Shown here: positions 44,190-53,607 of the stretch, in pieces
Numbering within the stretch: position 1 is the first letter of the stretch
Layout of the letters: every line of letters starts with the position of its first letter
From: Ralstonia pickettii DTP0602
GTDB taxonomy: Bacteria; Pseudomonadota; Gammaproteobacteria; Burkholderiales; Burkholderiaceae
Direction: 5' to 3'
Assembly (NCBI GenBank): GCA_000471925.1
Contig: CP006668.1
Coordinates: 620,001 to 684,000 of the forward strand
Length of the DNA: 64,000 bases
Made by a program: the position numbers and the translations under genes
Notes under the pieces: generated by a model
What the model saw: only the letters and a program-made list of their open reading frames with translations
The model's database searches: none
Told to the model about the DNA's origin: nothing

Positions 44190-45011
44190 TCAGTTCATGA
44201 AGCTCTGCGCCAGCGATCCCAGCAGCAGCTGCCAGCCATCCACCAGCACGAACAGCATCAGCTTGAACGGCAGCGAGATGGTGGCCGGCGGCACCATCAT
44301 CATGCCCATCGCCATCAGCACGCTGGCAACCACCAGGTCGATGATCAGGAACGGGATAAAGATGGTGAAGCCGATCTGGAACGCGGTCTTCAGTTCGCTG
44401 GTGACGAAGGCCGGCACCAGGATACTGAGGGGGACTTCTTCCGGGCCCTGCATCTCGGGCGCCTTGGCCATCTGCGCGAACATCGCCAGGTCCTTCTCGC
44501 GGGTCTGGCGCAGCATGAAGGCCTTGAGCGGCTCGGCGGCCTTGGCGGCGGCCGCCTCCAGGCTGATCTTGTTCTCCGACAGCGGCTTGTAGGCGTCGTT
44601 GTAGACGCGGTCCAGCACTGGTGCCATCACGAAGAAGGTCAGGAACAGCGACAGGCCCACCAGCACCTGGTTGGGCGGCGAGGTGGCCGTGCCCAGCGCG
44701 CTGCGCAGCAGGCCCAGCACGATGATGATGCGGGTGAAGCCGGTCATCATCAGCATCGCCGCCGGCAGGAACGACAGCGAGGTCAGCAGCACCAGCGTCT
44801 GTATCGGCAACGACCAGATCTGGCCGCCGCCCGGCGCGGGCTTGCTGATCACGCCCGGCAGGGACTGCGCCCAGGCCGGCAGCGGAGCGAAAGCCAGCAC
44901 GGCGGTGGCCAGCATCAGCGCCAGCAGGGACAGCATCGGGAGACAGCGCGCGGCCACGGCTGCGCGCACGGGCCGGGAGCGGCGCCGCAGCGCGGCACGC
45001 GGGAAATTCAT
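44190..45011 (-). CDS. fliP: Flagellar biosynthesis protein FliP
   Basis: Export-gate core protein, 273 residues. A long cleaved leader ends near [11 protein letters not shown]. Diagnostic segments follow: [62 protein letters not shown], and [57 protein letters not shown]. The ATG at 45011 overlaps the fliO stop (ATGA), indicating translational coupling. Confidence 0.96.
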   Translation of the reverse strand: MNFPRAALRRRSRPVRAAVAARCLPMLSLLALMLATAVLAFAPLPAWAQSLPGVISKPAPGGGQIWSLPIQTLVLLTSLSFLPAAMLMMTGFTRIIIVLGLLRSALGTATSPPNQVLVGLSLFLTFFVMAPVLDRVYNDAYKPLSENKISLEAAAAKAAEPLKAFMLRQTREKDLAMFAQMAKAPEMQGPEEVPLSILVPAFVTSELKTAFQIGFTIFIPFLIIDLVVASVLMAMGMMMVPPATISLPFKLMLFVLVDGWQLLLGSLAQSFMN

Positions 45012-45517
45012 GACTTGAACTGGTTTTGCATCGAGCGCAGCAACCTTTCGGAAAAGCTGCCGCCGGTCGGCTGTTGCGACGCTACCGTGGCGCCGGGTGC
45101 GGTGATCGTGTTGGCGCCGGTGCTGCCGGCCGGCATGCTGTGCAGTGGTCGGATTTCGCCCGGGCTCACGCCCAGTACCAGCCAGGTATCGCCCACCTCC
45201 ACCAGCACCAGCCGCTGGCGCGCGCCGAGCATGGTGCTGCCGACCACCTTCATCACGCCGCCGGTGGCCTGGCGCACCAGCCCGGCACGCCGGGCCACCC
45301 ACGCCATGCCGAGAATCAGCGCGATCACGGCAAACAGCCCCAGCCCGGCCTGCGCCAGGCTGGCCGCGCCGCTGACCGCCGGCGCGTGGGTGCTTTCCGC
45401 GGCCGGGGCGGCCGTGGCGGCGGCAGGCAAGGCCGCAGGCACGGCCAGGCTCGCGCATGCCGCACGCTGACGGACAGTCAGGGCGGCGCCGCGCACGGGG
45501 CGCTTCAGGACGGTCAT
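45008..45517 (-). CDS. fliO: Flagellar protein FliO
   Basis: Single-helix assembly factor for the FliP ring, 169 residues. Ala/Pro-rich N-terminus, helix [22 protein letters not shown] near residue 60, then the conserved cytoplasmic strand pattern [38 protein letters not shown]. The FliO family is variable but context and this pattern make the call secure. Start overlaps the fliN stop, and stop overlaps fliP start. Confidence 0.93.
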   Translation of the reverse strand: MTVLKRPVRGAALTVRQRAACASLAVPAALPAAATAAPAAESTHAPAVSGAASLAQAGLGLFAVIALILGMAWVARRAGLVRQATGGVMKVVGSTMLGARQRLVLVEVGDTWLVLGVSPGEIRPLHSMPAGSTGANTITAPGATVASQQPTGGSFSERLLRSMQNQFKS

Positions 45518-45963
45518 TTGTTCAGCTTGCGGATGCGTTCGGACGGCGTGATGATGTCCGTCAGGCGGATGCCGAACTTGTCGTTCACCACCACCACCTC
45601 GCCCTGAGCGATCAGGTAGCCGTTGACCAGCACGTCCATCGGCTCGCCGGCCAGCCCGTCCAGTTCCACCACCGAACCCTGCGCCAGTTGCAGCAGGTTC
45701 TTGATGGGCACCTTGGTGCGGCCCAGTTCCACCGTCAGTTGCACCGGGATATCGAGGATCATCTCGATATCGTTGTGGAAGCCGCTCGGCGCTTCCTTAG
45801 CCAGGGGCTGGAAGACGGTGGCGGCGGCCGGGGTGGCCGCGGGCGCGGCAGCGGGTGCGGCTGCTGCGGGCACCTCGGCAGTTGTGGCGCTGGTCTGTTC
45901 GGCCAGCGCGCTGGCCCAGTCGTCCATCGGATCGACCGGCTTGTCCTCGATGCCGTCACTCAT
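45514..45963 (-). CDS. fliN: Flagellar motor switch protein FliN
   Basis: C-ring subunit, 149 residues. Acidic and Ala/Pro-rich N-terminal half; C-terminal SpoA domain (about 75-145) with [70 protein letters not shown], the classic FliN sequence. Its start lies eight bases before the end of fliM. Confidence 0.96.
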   Translation of the reverse strand: MSDGIEDKPVDPMDDWASALAEQTSATTAEVPAAAAPAAAPAATPAAATVFQPLAKEAPSGFHNDIEMILDIPVQLTVELGRTKVPIKNLLQLAQGSVVELDGLAGEPMDVLVNGYLIAQGEVVVVNDKFGIRLTDIITPSERIRKLNK

Positions 45964-46975
45964 AATCGGTGTCCTTAATGTCCAGGTGGGAATCGCTGTC
46001 CTGGTGATTGATCATTCGTTCTACCCGCAGCGCGTACTGGCCATTCATGGTGCCGAAGCCGCATTGCATCACGGGCACGCCATCCACCTTGCCGAAGACC
46101 TTCTCCGGCAGCTCGATCGGCAGCACGTCGCCGGCGCGCATCGCCAGGACTTCAGCCACGGTGCTCTGCAGGTGGGCGAACTCGGCCACCAGTTCCACTT
46201 CGGCGGCGCGCAACTGCGTGGAGAGCTGGTCGACCCAGCCCTTGTCGACTTCCTTCTCGTCCTGCAGCGGATTCATCAGCAGGTCTTTGAGCGGCTCGAT
46301 CATCGCGTAGGGCAGGCAGACATGAAGCTGCCCGCCGACGGCGCCCAGTTCGATATGGAAGGCGGTAGTCACCACGGCCTCGTTGTGCGTGGCGACGTTG
46401 GCAAACTTGGGATGCATCTCCGAGCGGATGTACTCGGTCTCGATCGGGTGCACGGTGCGCCAGGCGTTGCCGTAGCTGGTCAGCGTCAGCTCCAGCATGC
46501 GCTGGATGATGCGCTGCTCGGTCTGGGTGAAGTCGCGGCCTTCCACGCGGGTGTGGAAGCGGCCATCGCCGCCGAACAGGTTGTCCACGACCAGGAACAC
46601 CAGGTTCGGGTCGTACACGAACAGCGCCGTGCCGCGCAGCGGCTTCAGGTGGACCAGGTTCAGGTTGGTCGGCATCGGCAGGTTGCGCGCGAAGTCGCCG
46701 AACTTCTCGATCCTGATGCTGCCCACGGTGATGTCCGCGCCGCGGCGGATGAAATTGAACAGCGCCGTGCGCATCGAGCGCGCAAAGCGCTCGTTGATGA
46801 TTTCCAGCGTATGCAGGCGGCCGCGGATGATGCGTTCCTGCGTCGCCAGGTTGTAGGGGCGCACCCCGCTGTCATCGAGCGCAGGCTCGCTGGCCTTGGG
46901 TGTATCGGCCTCGCCGGATACGCCCTTGAGCAGCTCGTCGACCTCGTCTTGCGAGAGGAACTTGTCGTAGGCCAT
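45956..46975 (-). CDS. fliM: Flagellar motor switch protein FliM
   Basis: C-ring switch protein that binds phosphorylated CheY. 339 residues. The N-terminal CheY-binding stretch is FLSQDEVDELLKGV, followed by the middle domain and a SpoA C-terminal domain (PEKVFGKVDGVPVMQCGFGTMNGQYALRVERMI). The product of 45956 ends in the start of fliN. Separated by 59 bases from fliL. Confidence 0.96.
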   Translation of the reverse strand: MAYDKFLSQDEVDELLKGVSGEADTPKASEPALDDSGVRPYNLATQERIIRGRLHTLEIINERFARSMRTALFNFIRRGADITVGSIRIEKFGDFARNLPMPTNLNLVHLKPLRGTALFVYDPNLVFLVVDNLFGGDGRFHTRVEGRDFTQTEQRIIQRMLELTLTSYGNAWRTVHPIETEYIRSEMHPKFANVATHNEAVVTTAFHIELGAVGGQLHVCLPYAMIEPLKDLLMNPLQDEKEVDKGWVDQLSTQLRAAEVELVAEFAHLQSTVAEVLAMRAGDVLPIELPEKVFGKVDGVPVMQCGFGTMNGQYALRVERMINHQDSDSHLDIKDTDYE

Positions 46976-47034
46976 CTAGTGTCCTGCCCCTTGTGCGGCG
47001 TTATGGATGAAACCGGTGCTGCCCTGGCTTGCGC

Positions 47035-47529
47035 TTACTGCACCACGAAAGAGGTGAACAACACATCCAGCACGCGCTGGGCCGGCAGGCCGTTGGCGAA
47101 TGGCTTGCTGATGGTGTCGCGGATATCGGCGGCGAGCTTGCGCTTGCCTTCGAGCGTGGCCAGCTCGGCCGGCTGCCTGGCGGACAGCAGCAGCAGGATG
47201 CGGCTGCGGGCCTCGGGCAGGTACTGGGCCAGGCGGGCCTGGGTCTCGGTATCGGCCACCTTCAGCGACAGGCCGGTGTGCAGGAAGCGGTCGCCGTCCT
47301 CGCTTTTGAGGTTGACGGTGAATGCATCCAGCGGCACGAAGATCGGCGGCGGGATCACCGGGGCGGCCGGCGCTGCGGCTGCGGCCGGCTGGCGGTTGCT
47401 CAGCACGCTGCCAAGCACGAATCCTCCGGCGCCCAGTGCCACGACAAGCACGCCGCCGCCGATCAGCAGCAGCCGACCGCGCTTGCCTGAGTTGCTGCCA
47501 GTCCGGGAAGGGGAAGCCGTGTTCGCCAT
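47035..47529 (-). CDS. fliL: Flagellar basal-body-associated protein FliL
   Basis: Inner-membrane protein around the stator, 164 residues. One N-terminal helix (GRLLLIGGGVLVVALGAGGFVLGSVL) then a periplasmic domain: FVPLDAFTVNLKSEDGDRFLHTGLSLKVADTETQARLAQYLPEARSRILLLLSARQPAELATLEGKRKLAADIRDTISK. First gene of the operon fliLMNOPQR on the minus strand. Its upstream region (47530-47993) is 464 bases long and shared with the divergent acnB gene. Confidence 0.94.
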   Translation of the reverse strand: MANTASPSRTGSNSGKRGRLLLIGGGVLVVALGAGGFVLGSVLSNRQPAAAAAPAAPVIPPPIFVPLDAFTVNLKSEDGDRFLHTGLSLKVADTETQARLAQYLPEARSRILLLLSARQPAELATLEGKRKLAADIRDTISKPFANGLPAQRVLDVLFTSFVVQ

Positions 47530-47645
47530 GAGAAGCCTGTGTCGGAATGCCTGCCATTCTTCCGGAATCGCAGGCCAGCAAAGGGCCGAAAAAAAGGGGG
47601 AAACCCTTTCAGCTTGGCCGTTTGAGCGGAAAGGGGGCGGGCATG

Positions 47646-47727
47646 GCTACGCCAGCGGGCGCTTCGTGGTGCGCGCCTGCAGGCTGGTTAACGCTTCGCG
47701 CGGGGCGAACTTGAGTGCTGGCGTAGC
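47646..47727. repeat. 11-bp inverted repeat with 60-base loop upstream of fliL
   Basis: GCTACGCCAGC (47646-47656) is perfectly complementary to GCTGGCGTAGC (47717-47727). It lies about 120-200 bases upstream of fliL, in the non-coding gap toward acnB. A long-range RNA stem or protein-binding pair is possible; no known element was recognised. Otherwise the gap 47530-47990 has no gene. Confidence 0.5.
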
Positions 47728-47896
47728 TTTCCGGGCGATTCGGGGATTTTCGGGGCCTGATGTTGAGGCCTATCCTTGCAGCGGGATCGTGATGCCCGCC
47801 GGCATTCCCTACTAGCTACTCGGGTAGGCTTTTATGTGGTCTTGCATGACTTCTGCGATGCAAACCGTTGATCTGTCGCGCTTTTCTGATTTTCAC

Positions 47897-47908
47897 TCTT
47901 ATATAAGA
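47897..47908. promoter_or_regulatory. 12-bp perfect palindrome upstream of the acnB promoter
   Basis: TCTTATATAAGA, directly followed by a half copy TATAAGAC, lies 10 bases before the -35 box of acnB. The position suits a repressor or activator of a TCA-cycle gene, for example a GntR-type regulator; which protein binds is not shown here. Confidence 0.45.
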
Positions 47909-47918
47909 TATAAGACAT

Positions 47919-47947
47919 TTGACCTTAGGTCGGCTTCGGACTACAAT
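47919..47947 (+). promoter_or_regulatory. Sigma-70 type promoter of acnB
   Basis: TTGACC (47919-47924), a 17-base spacer and TACAAT (47942-47947) match the consensus at five of six positions each with ideal spacing. About 40 bases of leader separate it from the acnB ATG at 47994. Confidence 0.75.
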
Positions 47948-47993
47948 CGCGACGTAACGAGACTTTCTAAACCTAATTACTCAGCAGGTTCCC

Positions 47994-50585
47994 ATGCTTG
48001 AAAACTATCGCGCACATGTGGCCGAGCGCGCCGCGCTTGGCATCCCCCCTCTGCCCCTGACCGCCAAGCAGACGGCCGAGCTGATCGAACTGCTGAAGAA
48101 CCCGCCCGCCGGTGAAGAGCAGACCCTGGTCGAACTGATCGCCCACCGCGTTCCCGCCGGCGTGGACGACGCCGCCAAGGTCAAGGCGTCGTACCTGGCC
48201 GCCGTCGCCCTGGGCAAGGAAAAGTGCGCCCTGATCACCCGCGCCAAGGCGACCGAGCTGCTGGGTACCATGCTGGGTGGCTACAACATCTCGCCGCTGA
48301 TCGAGCTGCTGGACGACGCCGAAGTCGGCACCGTCGCCGCCGACGCGCTGAAGAAGACCCTGCTGATGTTCGACGCCTTCCACGACGTGAAGGAAAAGGC
48401 CGACAAGGGCAACGCCAACGCCAAGTCCGTGCTGCAAAGCTGGGCCGACGCCGAGTGGTTCACCAGCCGCCCGGAAGTGCCGCAAAGCCTGACCATCACC
48501 GTGTTCAAGGTGCCGGGCGAAACCAACACCGACGACCTGTCGCCGGCCCCGGACGCCACCACCCGCCCGGACATCCCGATGCACGCGCTGGCCATGCTGA
48601 AGAACAAGCGCGACGGCGCTGCCTTCCAGCCGGAAGAAGACGGCAAGCGCGGCCCGGTCAAGTTCATTGAATCGCTGAAGGAAAAGGGTCACCTGGTTGC
48701 CTACGTGGGCGACGTGGTCGGTACCGGCTCCAGCCGCAAGTCCGCCACCAACTCGGTGCTGTGGTTCACCGGCGAAGACATCCCGTTCATCCCGAACAAG
48801 CGCTTCGGCGGCGTGTGCCTGGGCAACAAGATCGCCCCGATCTTCTACAACACCATGGAAGACGCCGGCGCGCTGCCGATCGAGCTGGACGTGTCGAAGA
48901 TGGAAATGGGCGACGTGGTCGAGCTGCGCCCCTACGACGGCAAGGCCCTGAAGAACGGCGAAGTGATCGCCGAGTTCAAGGTCAAGTCCGACGTGCTGTT
49001 CGATGAAGTCCGCGCCGGCGGCCGTATTCCGCTGATCGTTGGCCGTGGCCTGACCGCCAAGGCGCGCGAGGCGCTGGGCCTGGCCCCGTCGACGCTGTTC
49101 CGCCTGCCGCAGAACCCGGCCGATACCGGCAAGGGCTACACGCTGGCACAGAAGATGGTTGGCCGCGCCTGCGGCCTGGCCGAAGGCACGGGCATCCGCC
49201 CGGGCACCTACTGCGAACCGAAGATGACCTCGGTGGGCTCGCAGGACACCACCGGCCCGATGACCCGTGACGAGCTGAAGGACCTGGCTTGCCTGGGCTT
49301 CTCGGCCGACCTGGTGATGCAGTCGTTCTGCCACACCGCCGCTTACCCGAAGCCGGTCGACGTCAAGACCCACCACACCCTGCCTGAGTTCATCAGCACC
49401 CGCGGCGGCATCTCGCTGCGCCCGGGCGATGGCGTGATCCACTCGTGGCTGAACCGCATGCTGCTGCCCGACACCGTCGGCACCGGCGGCGACTCGCACA
49501 CCCGCTTCCCGATCGGCATCAGCTTCCCGGCAGGTTCGGGCCTGGTGGCCTTTGCCGCCGCCACCGGCGTGATGCCGCTGGACATGCCGGAATCGGTGCT
49601 GGTCCGCTTCAAGGGCCAGATGCAGCCGGGCGTGACCCTGCGCGACCTGGTCAACGCGATCCCGCTGTACGCGATCAAGCAAGGCCTGCTGACCGTGGCC
49701 AAGCAAGGCAAGCAGAACATCTTCTCGGGCCGTATCCTGGAAATCGAAGGCCTGCCCGACCTGAAGGTCGAGCAAGCGTTTGAACTGTCGGACGCGTCGG
49801 CAGAGCGTTCGGCCGCCGGTTGCACGGTGCGCCTGAACAAGGACCCGATCATCGAATACATCAACAGCAACATCACGCTGCTGAAGTGGATGATCGCCCA
49901 GGGCTATCAAGACCCGCGCAGCCTGCAGCGCCGTATCAAGGCCATGGAAGCGTGGCTGGCCAAGCCGGAGCTGCTGGAGCCGGACGCCGACGCCGAGTAC
50001 GCCGCCGTGATCGAGATCGACCTGGCCGACGTGCACGAGCCGATCGTAGCCTGCCCGAACGACCCGGACGACGTGAAGACCCTGTCGGACGTGGCCGGCG
50101 CCAAGATCGACGAAGTGTTCATCGGTTCGTGCATGACCAACATCGGCCACTTCCGCGCAGCCTCCAAGCTGCTGGAAGGCAAGCGCGACATCCCGGTCAA
50201 GCTGTGGGTCGCTCCGCCGACCAAGATGGACCAGAAGCAACTGACCGAGGAAGGCCACTACGGCGTGTTCGGCACCGCCGGTGCCCGCACCGAGATGCCG
50301 GGCTGCTCGCTGTGCATGGGCAACCAGGCACAGGTGCGCGAAGGCGCCACGGTGATGTCGACCAGCACCCGTAACTTCCCGAACCGCCTGGGCAAGAACA
50401 CCAACGTGTACCTAGGTTCCGCCGAACTGGCGGCGATCTGCTCGCGCCTGGGCCGCATCCCGACCAAGGACGAGTACATGGCCGACATGGGCGTGCTCAC
50501 CGCCAACGGCGACAAGATCTACAAGTACATGAACTTCGACCAGATCGAGGACTTCAAGGAAGTGGCTGATGGCGTGACGGTTTAA
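47994..50585 (+). CDS. acnB: Aconitate hydratase B (bifunctional aconitase/2-methylisocitrate dehydratase)
   Basis: Fe-S enzyme of the TCA cycle, citrate/isocitrate interconversion via cis-aconitate, and usually active on 2-methylisocitrate. 863 residues, close to the E. coli 865. The AcnB-type order is visible: HEAT-like start, the swivel domain, then the core. Cluster ligands Cys713 in [14 protein letters not shown] and Cys771/Cys774 in CSLCMG match E. coli Cys710/769/772. Gene has promoter, palindrome and a strong terminator, so it forms its own unit, divergent from fliL. Codon bias is notably stronger for GGC/CTG/GAC/AAG than neighbours, consistent with high expression. Confidence 0.98.
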   Translation: MLENYRAHVAERAALGIPPLPLTAKQTAELIELLKNPPAGEEQTLVELIAHRVPAGVDDAAKVKASYLAAVALGKEKCALITRAKATELLGTMLGGYNISPLIELLDDAEVGTVAADALKKTLLMFDAFHDVKEKADKGNANAKSVLQSWADAEWFTSRPEVPQSLTITVFKVPGETNTDDLSPAPDATTRPDIPMHALAMLKNKRDGAAFQPEEDGKRGPVKFIESLKEKGHLVAYVGDVVGTGSSRKSATNSVLWFTGEDIPFIPNKRFGGVCLGNKIAPIFYNTMEDAGALPIELDVSKMEMGDVVELRPYDGKALKNGEVIAEFKVKSDVLFDEVRAGGRIPLIVGRGLTAKAREALGLAPSTLFRLPQNPADTGKGYTLAQKMVGRACGLAEGTGIRPGTYCEPKMTSVGSQDTTGPMTRDELKDLACLGFSADLVMQSFCHTAAYPKPVDVKTHHTLPEFISTRGGISLRPGDGVIHSWLNRMLLPDTVGTGGDSHTRFPIGISFPAGSGLVAFAAATGVMPLDMPESVLVRFKGQMQPGVTLRDLVNAIPLYAIKQGLLTVAKQGKQNIFSGRILEIEGLPDLKVEQAFELSDASAERSAAGCTVRLNKDPIIEYINSNITLLKWMIAQGYQDPRSLQRRIKAMEAWLAKPELLEPDADAEYAAVIEIDLADVHEPIVACPNDPDDVKTLSDVAGAKIDEVFIGSCMTNIGHFRAASKLLEGKRDIPVKLWVAPPTKMDQKQLTEEGHYGVFGTAGARTEMPGCSLCMGNQAQVREGATVMSTSTRNFPNRLGKNTNVYLGSAELAAICSRLGRIPTKDEYMADMGVLTANGDKIYKYMNFDQIEDFKEVADGVTV

Positions 50586-50634
50586 GGACTGTCGCACTGC
50601 CGGGCCGGCGCCGCGATGCGGTGGCCGGCATTGG

Positions 50635-50669
50635 AAAGGCCCCGCCTCTTCGCAGAGGCGGGGCCTTTT
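50635..50669. terminator. Bidirectional rho-independent terminator between acnB and the usher fragment
   Basis: AAAGGCCCCGCCTCT-TCGC-AGAGGCGGGGCCTTTT: a 15-bp stem with a TCGC tetraloop, A residues before and T residues after, so it works for both acnB (+) and the fimbrial operon (-). Confidence 0.9.
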
Positions 50670-50687
50670 CCATTGGGGGTGGCGCTG

Positions 50688-51818
50688 CTAGCGCTGGTCC
50701 CGTCCTGCCTTGACCACCGGATCCTGGCACCACACGTCGATCTGCGGCAGCGGCTTGCCGCGCTGCAGCTTCGCCTCGGGTAGATCATAGTGGAAGCGGC
50801 ATTGGGCCGAGGGCACTTCGCCCCAGCGCACTACCAGTTCGCCGCTGTCCGCCTTCAGTCCCTGGGCGACGATGCGGCCGCCCTGACCGACGGTGCCGAC
50901 GGTGTTGCCCTCGCTGTCCAGCACATCGCTGCCGAACGGCAGCCGCCTGCCGTCGCGCGTCAGTGCGCGCAGCACGGCGGCACGCCCGGCGCTGGTGGTG
51001 TCGAAGCGCGCCACCACGACCGCGCCGGCGGTCGGCACCACGGCCTGTGTAGTCGATTTGAATTCAACGTCCAGCGGCAGGCCGCGCGGATCGATCTCGA
51101 TTTCATTGCGGGCAAACGGCATCAGGCCGGACACCATCGCATGGCCCCAGGGGTCGACGCGCGCGCCGTTGTTGTTGACCACGCGCGCGCCGGTGGCATT
51201 GTCGGCCTCGATCACAGCCACGGTATCGCTGTGGGTCGGGGTAAAGGCGACACCGCCGGGATAGGCCACGATGCCGCCGGAGATGCCGGCGCTGGCCTGC
51301 GTGTAGTTGCGGCTGGTGCTGGCGCTGCCGGTTAGCGTCGCGAACGGGGCCACGTAGCCGGCGCTGGCGCCAACGCTGGCGGACTCGCCCTGGCGGTCAT
51401 TGTTGTAGCCGGTATTCAGGCCGTAGGTGAAGGCATTGTCCACGCCCAGTGAGCCGGTGACCGATTCCTGCAGGCTGGTGGCGCCGTGGAAGTCGGTCTG
51501 CGCGCTGGTCATCGAGTACGGTGCATGCGCGCCTTTGCCAAGCGGCACGCCGAGGTTGAGCATCACGCGGTTTTCCCAGCGCGCGCTGCTGACATTGGAC
51601 TGGCGCGATGCGGTCACGCCCAGGTTGATGCGTCCGAAGCTGTTGTTGTAGCCGAGCACGAACTGCGTATCGGAGCCTTTGCGGTTCCAGTAGTTCTGGG
51701 TCGAGCCGGACAGGTAGAACGAACCCCAGCGCCTCGTTGTCAGGGCGCCGGCGTCTGCGCGCGGGCGCTCCGGGTAGGTGCCGGCGGCCTCGCAAAGGAG
51801 GCGCCGGCGATGCGGCAC
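50688..51818 (-). pseudogene. Outer-membrane fimbrial usher, C-terminal fragment (N-terminal half missing)
   Basis: Only the second half of a FimD/PapC-type usher remains, about 350 residues of recognisable sequence versus about 800 in the family. It enters homology at RWGSFYLSGSTQNYWNRKGSDTQFVLGYNNSFGRINLGVTASRQ, mid-barrel, and runs through the C-terminal plate domains to KPLPQIDVWCQ. The N-terminal chaperone-binding domain, the plug and the first barrel half are absent; the deletion junction is near 51747, just after the chaperone stop at 51849. The remaining frame starts with an Arg-rich lead without leader peptide. The product cannot export fimbriae, so the cluster is decayed. Confidence 0.8.
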
Positions 51819-51848
51819 CGCGGCCGCGCCCGAATCAGGGCAGTGCTG

Positions 51849-52682
51849 CTACGGCTCCCGCGCTGCCCCCGCCTCTTGCTTCGGGGCTGGAGCCGGCGAG
51901 GGGGCTGGCGAGCCGGGCTCGCCAGCGGCTTCCACGCTGGCCTGTCCTTCCACGTCGCCGCCGTAGTCGTTGATCGCGCGGTAGCGCATCTGCGCGCCCG
52001 CCGTGACCTGCATGCCCGCTGGCAGCGGGAAGCGGCGCGCTTCGCCCGGGGCCACCATGCCGGCGGTGATCGGTGCCGCTGGGGTGTTTCCGGCGGCCTT
52101 GCCGTCCAGCAGGTCCAGCACCGTGAACGAGACGTGGTAGGGCGTGGGGTTATGCGCCTCGATGACGGGCTTGCCGTCAGCGGTGGCCAGGCGCCCGCGG
52201 ACTTGCGCCGGCGCGTCCGCCGGCGCGCCCGCCAGTCCGCGCGGGCGGTAGAACAGCTTGATGCGGGACCGGAATGCGAGCTGCAGCAAGTTGTCGGTGC
52301 CGCCCGCGGACTTGGGCTTGGGCGGGACTTCCAGCACGTTCAGCCAGAACAGCGATTCATTGCCCTCCGGCATCGCTGCGCCGGTATGGATGATGCGCAG
52401 CGTCTGCGCCCGGCCGGCGTCGATCCGTGCCAGCGGCGGCACGATGTCGAATGGCGTGCTGATCAGCGAGGGATCGTCATTCGGGTTGCCGGTATCGAGC
52501 CATACCTGCGTCAGCGCCGGGTTCTTGCCCTCGTTGGTCAGCTTGATCGTGACTTCGGTGTCCCGCGCATCGTAGATGACGCGCGTGCCGCCGATCACGA
52601 CCGATGCGTGCACGGCGGCGCAGAAGGCCATGCCGATCGAGAACACGGCCGCAAGCATCGGCCGCAGGGGAATGGAGATCAT
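51849..52682 (-). CDS. Periplasmic pilus chaperone (PapD/FimC family)
   Basis: Immunoglobulin-like pilus chaperone, 277 residues. Signal peptide (LAAVFSIGMAFCAAVHA), then VVIGGTRVIYDARDTEVTIKLTNEGKNPALTQVWLD (with the conserved RVIY and chaperone-binding Arg), PPLARIDAGRAQTLRI and NESLFWLNVLEVPP, the classic signature. Lys of RSRIKLFYRP completes the subunit C-terminus anchor. A Pro/Ala-rich tail at the C-terminus is unusual for the family. Lies between subunit and usher genes on the minus strand. Intact, but the adjacent usher is truncated. Confidence 0.9.
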   Translation of the reverse strand: MISIPLRPMLAAVFSIGMAFCAAVHASVVIGGTRVIYDARDTEVTIKLTNEGKNPALTQVWLDTGNPNDDPSLISTPFDIVPPLARIDAGRAQTLRIIHTGAAMPEGNESLFWLNVLEVPPKPKSAGGTDNLLQLAFRSRIKLFYRPRGLAGAPADAPAQVRGRLATADGKPVIEAHNPTPYHVSFTVLDLLDGKAAGNTPAAPITAGMVAPGEARRFPLPAGMQVTAGAQMRYRAINDYGGDVEGQASVEAAGEPGSPAPSPAPAPKQEAGAAREP

Positions 52683-52754
52683 GTTTCTGTGAGTCGAGGC
52701 AAGGCAAACGGGACGCGCGTGGGCCCGTCCCGGCGTGGCGGCGCAGTGGCCGGC

Positions 52755-53291
52755 TTACTCGTAGGCGATGGTGGAGAGCACGCTGGCTTCAGCCACGCCC
52801 GGGGTGGCTGCGCCGGTGGCGACGTACTCGGCGTAGTAGCTCAGCGTGCCGTTGCCGTCGACCAGCGTCACGGCCTTGGAGTTCTGCGCGGCATCGGGGG
52901 CGTCCAGGCGGATTTCCGAGGCGTCGATGCCGTTCCGCAGGCCGATCTGCACGTTGGTCGCGCCGCCCGCATTCAGCTTCAGATGGCCGGTGGTGGTGTC
53001 CACGTTCGGTCCGGCTTCAAAGAAGGTATGCACCGGACCCGTGCCCGGGGTGCACCTGAGGCCGATGGTAAAGCCGGTGCGGCCGGCGGTCCTGCCGGCG
53101 GTGTCCAGCGACGAGACCGACACGTCGGGCAGCACGACGGTGAAGTCCTTCGAGGTGGAGCCGTTGCCCGAGATGGTGCAGCTCACCGGGGTGATTTTGC
53201 CGTTGAAGGTAATGGTGCCGTCAGCCGCATTGGCGAATTGCGGGACCGCGGCGGTCAACGCCGCGATGGCGGCGAAAAGCTTAGCGTTCAT
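52755..53291 (-). CDS. Fimbrial major subunit (type 1 pilin-like)
   Basis: Secreted pilin, 178 residues from ATG 53291 (a TTG six codons upstream is less likely). Leader LFAAIAALTAAVPQFANA; mature start ADGTITFNGKITPVSCTISG with the first disulfide Cys, partner in TIGLRCTPGTG. The C-terminal strand GVAEASVLSTIAYE ends with the family's penultimate Tyr and alternating hydrophobic residues that bind the chaperone. First gene of the minus-strand subunit-chaperone-usher set. Confidence 0.88.
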   Translation of the reverse strand: MNAKLFAAIAALTAAVPQFANAADGTITFNGKITPVSCTISGNGSTSKDFTVVLPDVSVSSLDTAGRTAGRTGFTIGLRCTPGTGPVHTFFEAGPNVDTTTGHLKLNAGGATNVQIGLRNGIDASEIRLDAPDAAQNSKAVTLVDGNGTLSYYAEYVATGAATPGVAEASVLSTIAYE

Positions 53292-53607
53292 GTTTGCGAA
53301 AGAGATCAATGGGGTTGGTTAAGCCCTGGCGGGACGACCTTGCGGTCATCGCCTGGTTCCTTGCTAGAAGGAGACGCGACTATATGAGCGGGCCAAAAAC
53401 CAAAAAATCGTAGTTCGGCGAAACTCCGGACAATGGCGGGCTTGCGACGCCATGCGCTGGGAAGCGCCCGATATCAAGGCAGGGGAGGGAGGCGTGCCGA
53501 CGGCGCCCGCGGCGGCTTCGGCACGCTTCCGGCACCCGGGCTATCATCCGGTTTTCCCGCAAACCGGTGGGCCCGCCCGCGGCGGCCATCGCGCAACTGG
53601 AGGCCAC

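Noticed and set aside
45623-47815. A 730-residue plus-strand frame opposite the flagellar operon.
   Set aside because: It is a mirror of fliN, fliM and fliL on the opposite strand; the composition is His/Arg-rich and no family is seen, whereas the minus-strand proteins are unmistakable.
47973-50258. A 761-residue minus-strand frame opposite acnB.
   Set aside because: Low-complexity His/Gly/Arg composition typical of an antisense frame in high-GC coding DNA; AcnB is full length with its cluster ligands on the plus strand.
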